NCBI GenBank assembly: GCA_902497145.1
Contig: CABVDR010000100.1
Coordinates: 1-6,658, forward strand
Length of the DNA stretch: 6,658 nucleotides
Direction of reading: 5' to 3'
DNA from: an uncultured Oscillospiraceae bacterium
Lineage (GTDB): Bacteria > Bacillota > Clostridia > Oscillospirales > Oscillospiraceae
This document shows positions 5,778 through 6,658 of this stretch, piece by piece (position 1 is the stretch's first letter; every line of letters begins with the position of its first letter). The notes below the pieces were generated by a model. It was not told the origin of the DNA and did no database searches. It worked only from the letters and a program-made list of their open reading frames with translations. The translations under genes and the position numbers were made by a program.

Positions 5778-5809
5778 AAGAATGAATATTTATCTGATTA
5801 TGCATTCTT
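5778..5809. promoter_or_regulatory. ARG-box-like operator candidate upstream of argG
   Basis: AAGAATG (5778-5784) and CATTCTT (5803-5809) are exact inverted arms 18 bp apart. Within and overlapping them are two degenerate matches to the ArgR/AhrC operator pattern TGAAT-WWWW-ATTCA: one beginning TGAATATTTAT (5783 on) and one as TGATTATGCATTCT (5795-5808). The position ahead of argG is where an arginine-responsive repressor of this family would act. The half sites are imperfect in an AT-rich background, so this is a candidate only. Confidence 0.4.
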
Positions 5810-5968
5810 TTACATGCAAAAAGCTGCTTCCATTCCGGTTTTTCAATCCAATACAGTCCAAAATGATTAAAAACCATATTCTGTATGATGTATAAAACCA
5901 TTTAGCACCTACGTTTTAGCCACTCCGGCCCATCAAAAACACTGACGTTTTATGTCTGGATATTCAAA

Positions 5969-6001
5969 ATACGCCGCCTGCGAAACTCGCAGGCGGCGTA
6001 T
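5969..6001 (-). terminator. Intrinsic terminator of pcrA
   Basis: A perfect 15-bp stem with a 3-nt loop: arms 5969-5983 and 5987-6001 (core ACGCCGCCTGCGA). It starts 13 nt after the pcrA stop, and the minus-strand transcript continues with TTTGAATATCC, a short U-run. The plus-strand side is followed by CTTATACATTATTTT, so some termination of opposing transcription is possible. It should separate pcrA from the arginine genes. Confidence 0.88.
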
Positions 6002-6014
6002 CTTATACATTATT

Positions 6015-6658
6015 TTATACCTTTGTCATGTGGGCAGAGGCGGACTTGAGCATCAGCCGCTTGGTACCCACATTGTCAAATGCGATCTCCACCAGAGCGT
6101 CGCCCCCCATCTTCTGGATGGACAAAATCATCCCCTGACCGAAGGCTTTGTGGCGCACCATGTCCCCTTTATGGAACGCGGACAGATCCGCTTTCGGGGC
6201 CGCCGGAGTAGAGGCGCTCATGGCCCGGGAGAAGCCGCCGTAGTCCCGGCGCGGAGCCGTGCGGGGTTCCGGGCGCTGGTCATAGGGGCTGCGCTCCGGC
6301 TTGCCATAGCCGTCGTAGCCCGAAGTCCGGGAGGGAATTCCGCCCCAGCTGTCGCCCCGGTCCAGGAAGTTCCGGCCGGAGCGCTCCAGATGCTCCGGGG
6401 GAATTTCTTCAATGAAGCGGGAGGGCCGGTTGGCGCTGGTACGGCCAAAGAGCATCCGCTGCCCAGCGCAGGTGAGGTACAGCTTCTCCTTGGCCCGGGT
6501 CATAGCCACGTAGCACAACCGCCGCTCCTCCTCCATCTCGTCCGGTTCCCCAATAGCCCGGATACCTGGGAAAATGCCCTCTTCCGCCCCCACCACAAAG
6601 ACTACCGGGAACTCCAGGCCCTTGGCCGAGTGCATGGTCATCATCACCACGCAGTCCT
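6015..6658 (-). CDS. pcrA: UvrD/PcrA-type ATP-dependent DNA helicase, C-terminal part
   Basis: Only the last 213 residues are in the window; the gene enters from the right edge in frame (full proteins are about 720-780 aa). PcrA is an essential 3'-5' superfamily 1A helicase of Gram-positive bacteria, acting in nucleotide excision repair, rolling-circle replication and removal of RecA or stalled RNA polymerase. In the visible part: helicase motif V TMHSAKGLEFP (7-17), motif VI around RRLCYVAMTRAKEKLYL (45-61, with the two arginines that contact ATP and the domain interface), then a low-complexity linker rich in Arg, Gly, Pro, Ser and Tyr (about 92-158), then a Tudor-like domain FHKGDMVRHKAFGQG...IAFDNVGTKRLML (161-204), which in PcrA binds RNA polymerase. 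The C-terminal domain favours PcrA over Rep or RecB-type relatives. The stop is TAA at 6015 with a terminator just beyond. Confidence 0.95.
   Translation of the reverse strand, partial: DCVVMMTMHSAKGLEFPVVFVVGAEEGIFPGIRAIGEPDEMEEERRLCYVAMTRAKEKLYLTCAGQRMLFGRTSANRPSRFIEEIPPEHLERSGRNFLDRGDSWGGIPSRTSGYDGYGKPERSPYDQRPEPRTAPRRDYGGFSRAMSASTPAAPKADLSAFHKGDMVRHKAFGQGMILSIQKMGGDALVEIAFDNVGTKRLMLKSASAHMTKV

Larger units (their letters stand above)
5627..6014 (-). other. AT-rich pcrA-argG control region with structured argG leader
   Basis: This 388-bp gap holds no gene that I can support. From pcrA toward argG it contains the pcrA terminator (6001-5969), an AT-rich stretch (about 5965-5727) with an ARG-box-like inverted repeat and a weak promoter match, then a GC-richer leader (about 5726-5640). 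In the leader GGGGGTTGC (5726-5718) can pair with GCGGCCCCC (5674-5666), 9 bp including two G-U pairs, enclosing a smaller CCAA/TTGG hairpin (5688-5677). No T-box signature (GGTGGNACCGCG type) is visible. Short direct repeats AAAACCAT (5870-5877, 5894-5901) and ACGTTTTA (5911-5918, 5945-5952) are also present, meaning unknown. Confidence 0.6.

Noticed and set aside
5625..5870. 81-codon plus-strand frame at the argG upstream region
   Set aside because: Begins inside the argG start and runs through AT-rich control DNA; no ribosome site or domain seen.

Overview
The window is a compact arginine-biosynthesis locus read entirely from the minus strand. It looks chromosomal and comes from a fairly GC-rich member of the Bacillota. 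The Shine-Dalgarno sites are strong (GGAGG, AAGGAG, GGGAGG), the helicase is of PcrA type with a C-terminal Tudor-like domain, and ArgC is of the short, 'uncommon' type. Codon use is rich in GGC, CTG and GTG, while the one long intergenic gap is AT-rich. This fits a gut Clostridia lineage near Oscillospiraceae, but the taxon is inferred from style, not from a search.

In order of transcription (right to left): the 3' end of pcrA (6658-6015, cut by the window edge) with a strong intrinsic terminator (6001-5969); a 388-bp AT-rich control region with an ARG-box-like inverted repeat; argG (5626-4409); a 236-bp spacer dense in palindromes; argH (4172-2784); an 89-bp spacer with competing inverted repeats and a possible internal promoter; argC (2694-1747); an argB homologue (1706-849); and argF (823 to the left edge, missing its last few dozen residues). 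The gaps argC-argB (40 bp) and argB-argF (25 bp) are short, so these three are almost certainly cotranscribed. argG and argH may join them or form their own unit.

ArgF makes citrulline from ornithine and carbamoyl phosphate, ArgG makes argininosuccinate, and ArgH releases arginine and fumarate. These three proteins carry all the active-site motifs expected. ArgC and ArgB would act upstream on N-acetylated intermediates. No argJ, argD or carAB is present, so those steps must be encoded elsewhere.

The main surprise is the argB homologue. It is an intact, full-length 285-codon frame that keeps the N-acetylglutamate kinase fold, the N-terminal helix and the C-terminal DEGIGTM segment. Its substitutions, however, fall on the residues that bind substrate and organise catalysis: the catalytic Lys of the IKxGG motif is Asn, HGGGP is HGIGP, the NGLRxT arginine is gone, YNxNAD is YSVSAN, and SGGM is SQIM. 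It reads as a kinase-dead paralogue kept inside a working arginine operon, possibly an arginine-sensing or scaffolding subunit.
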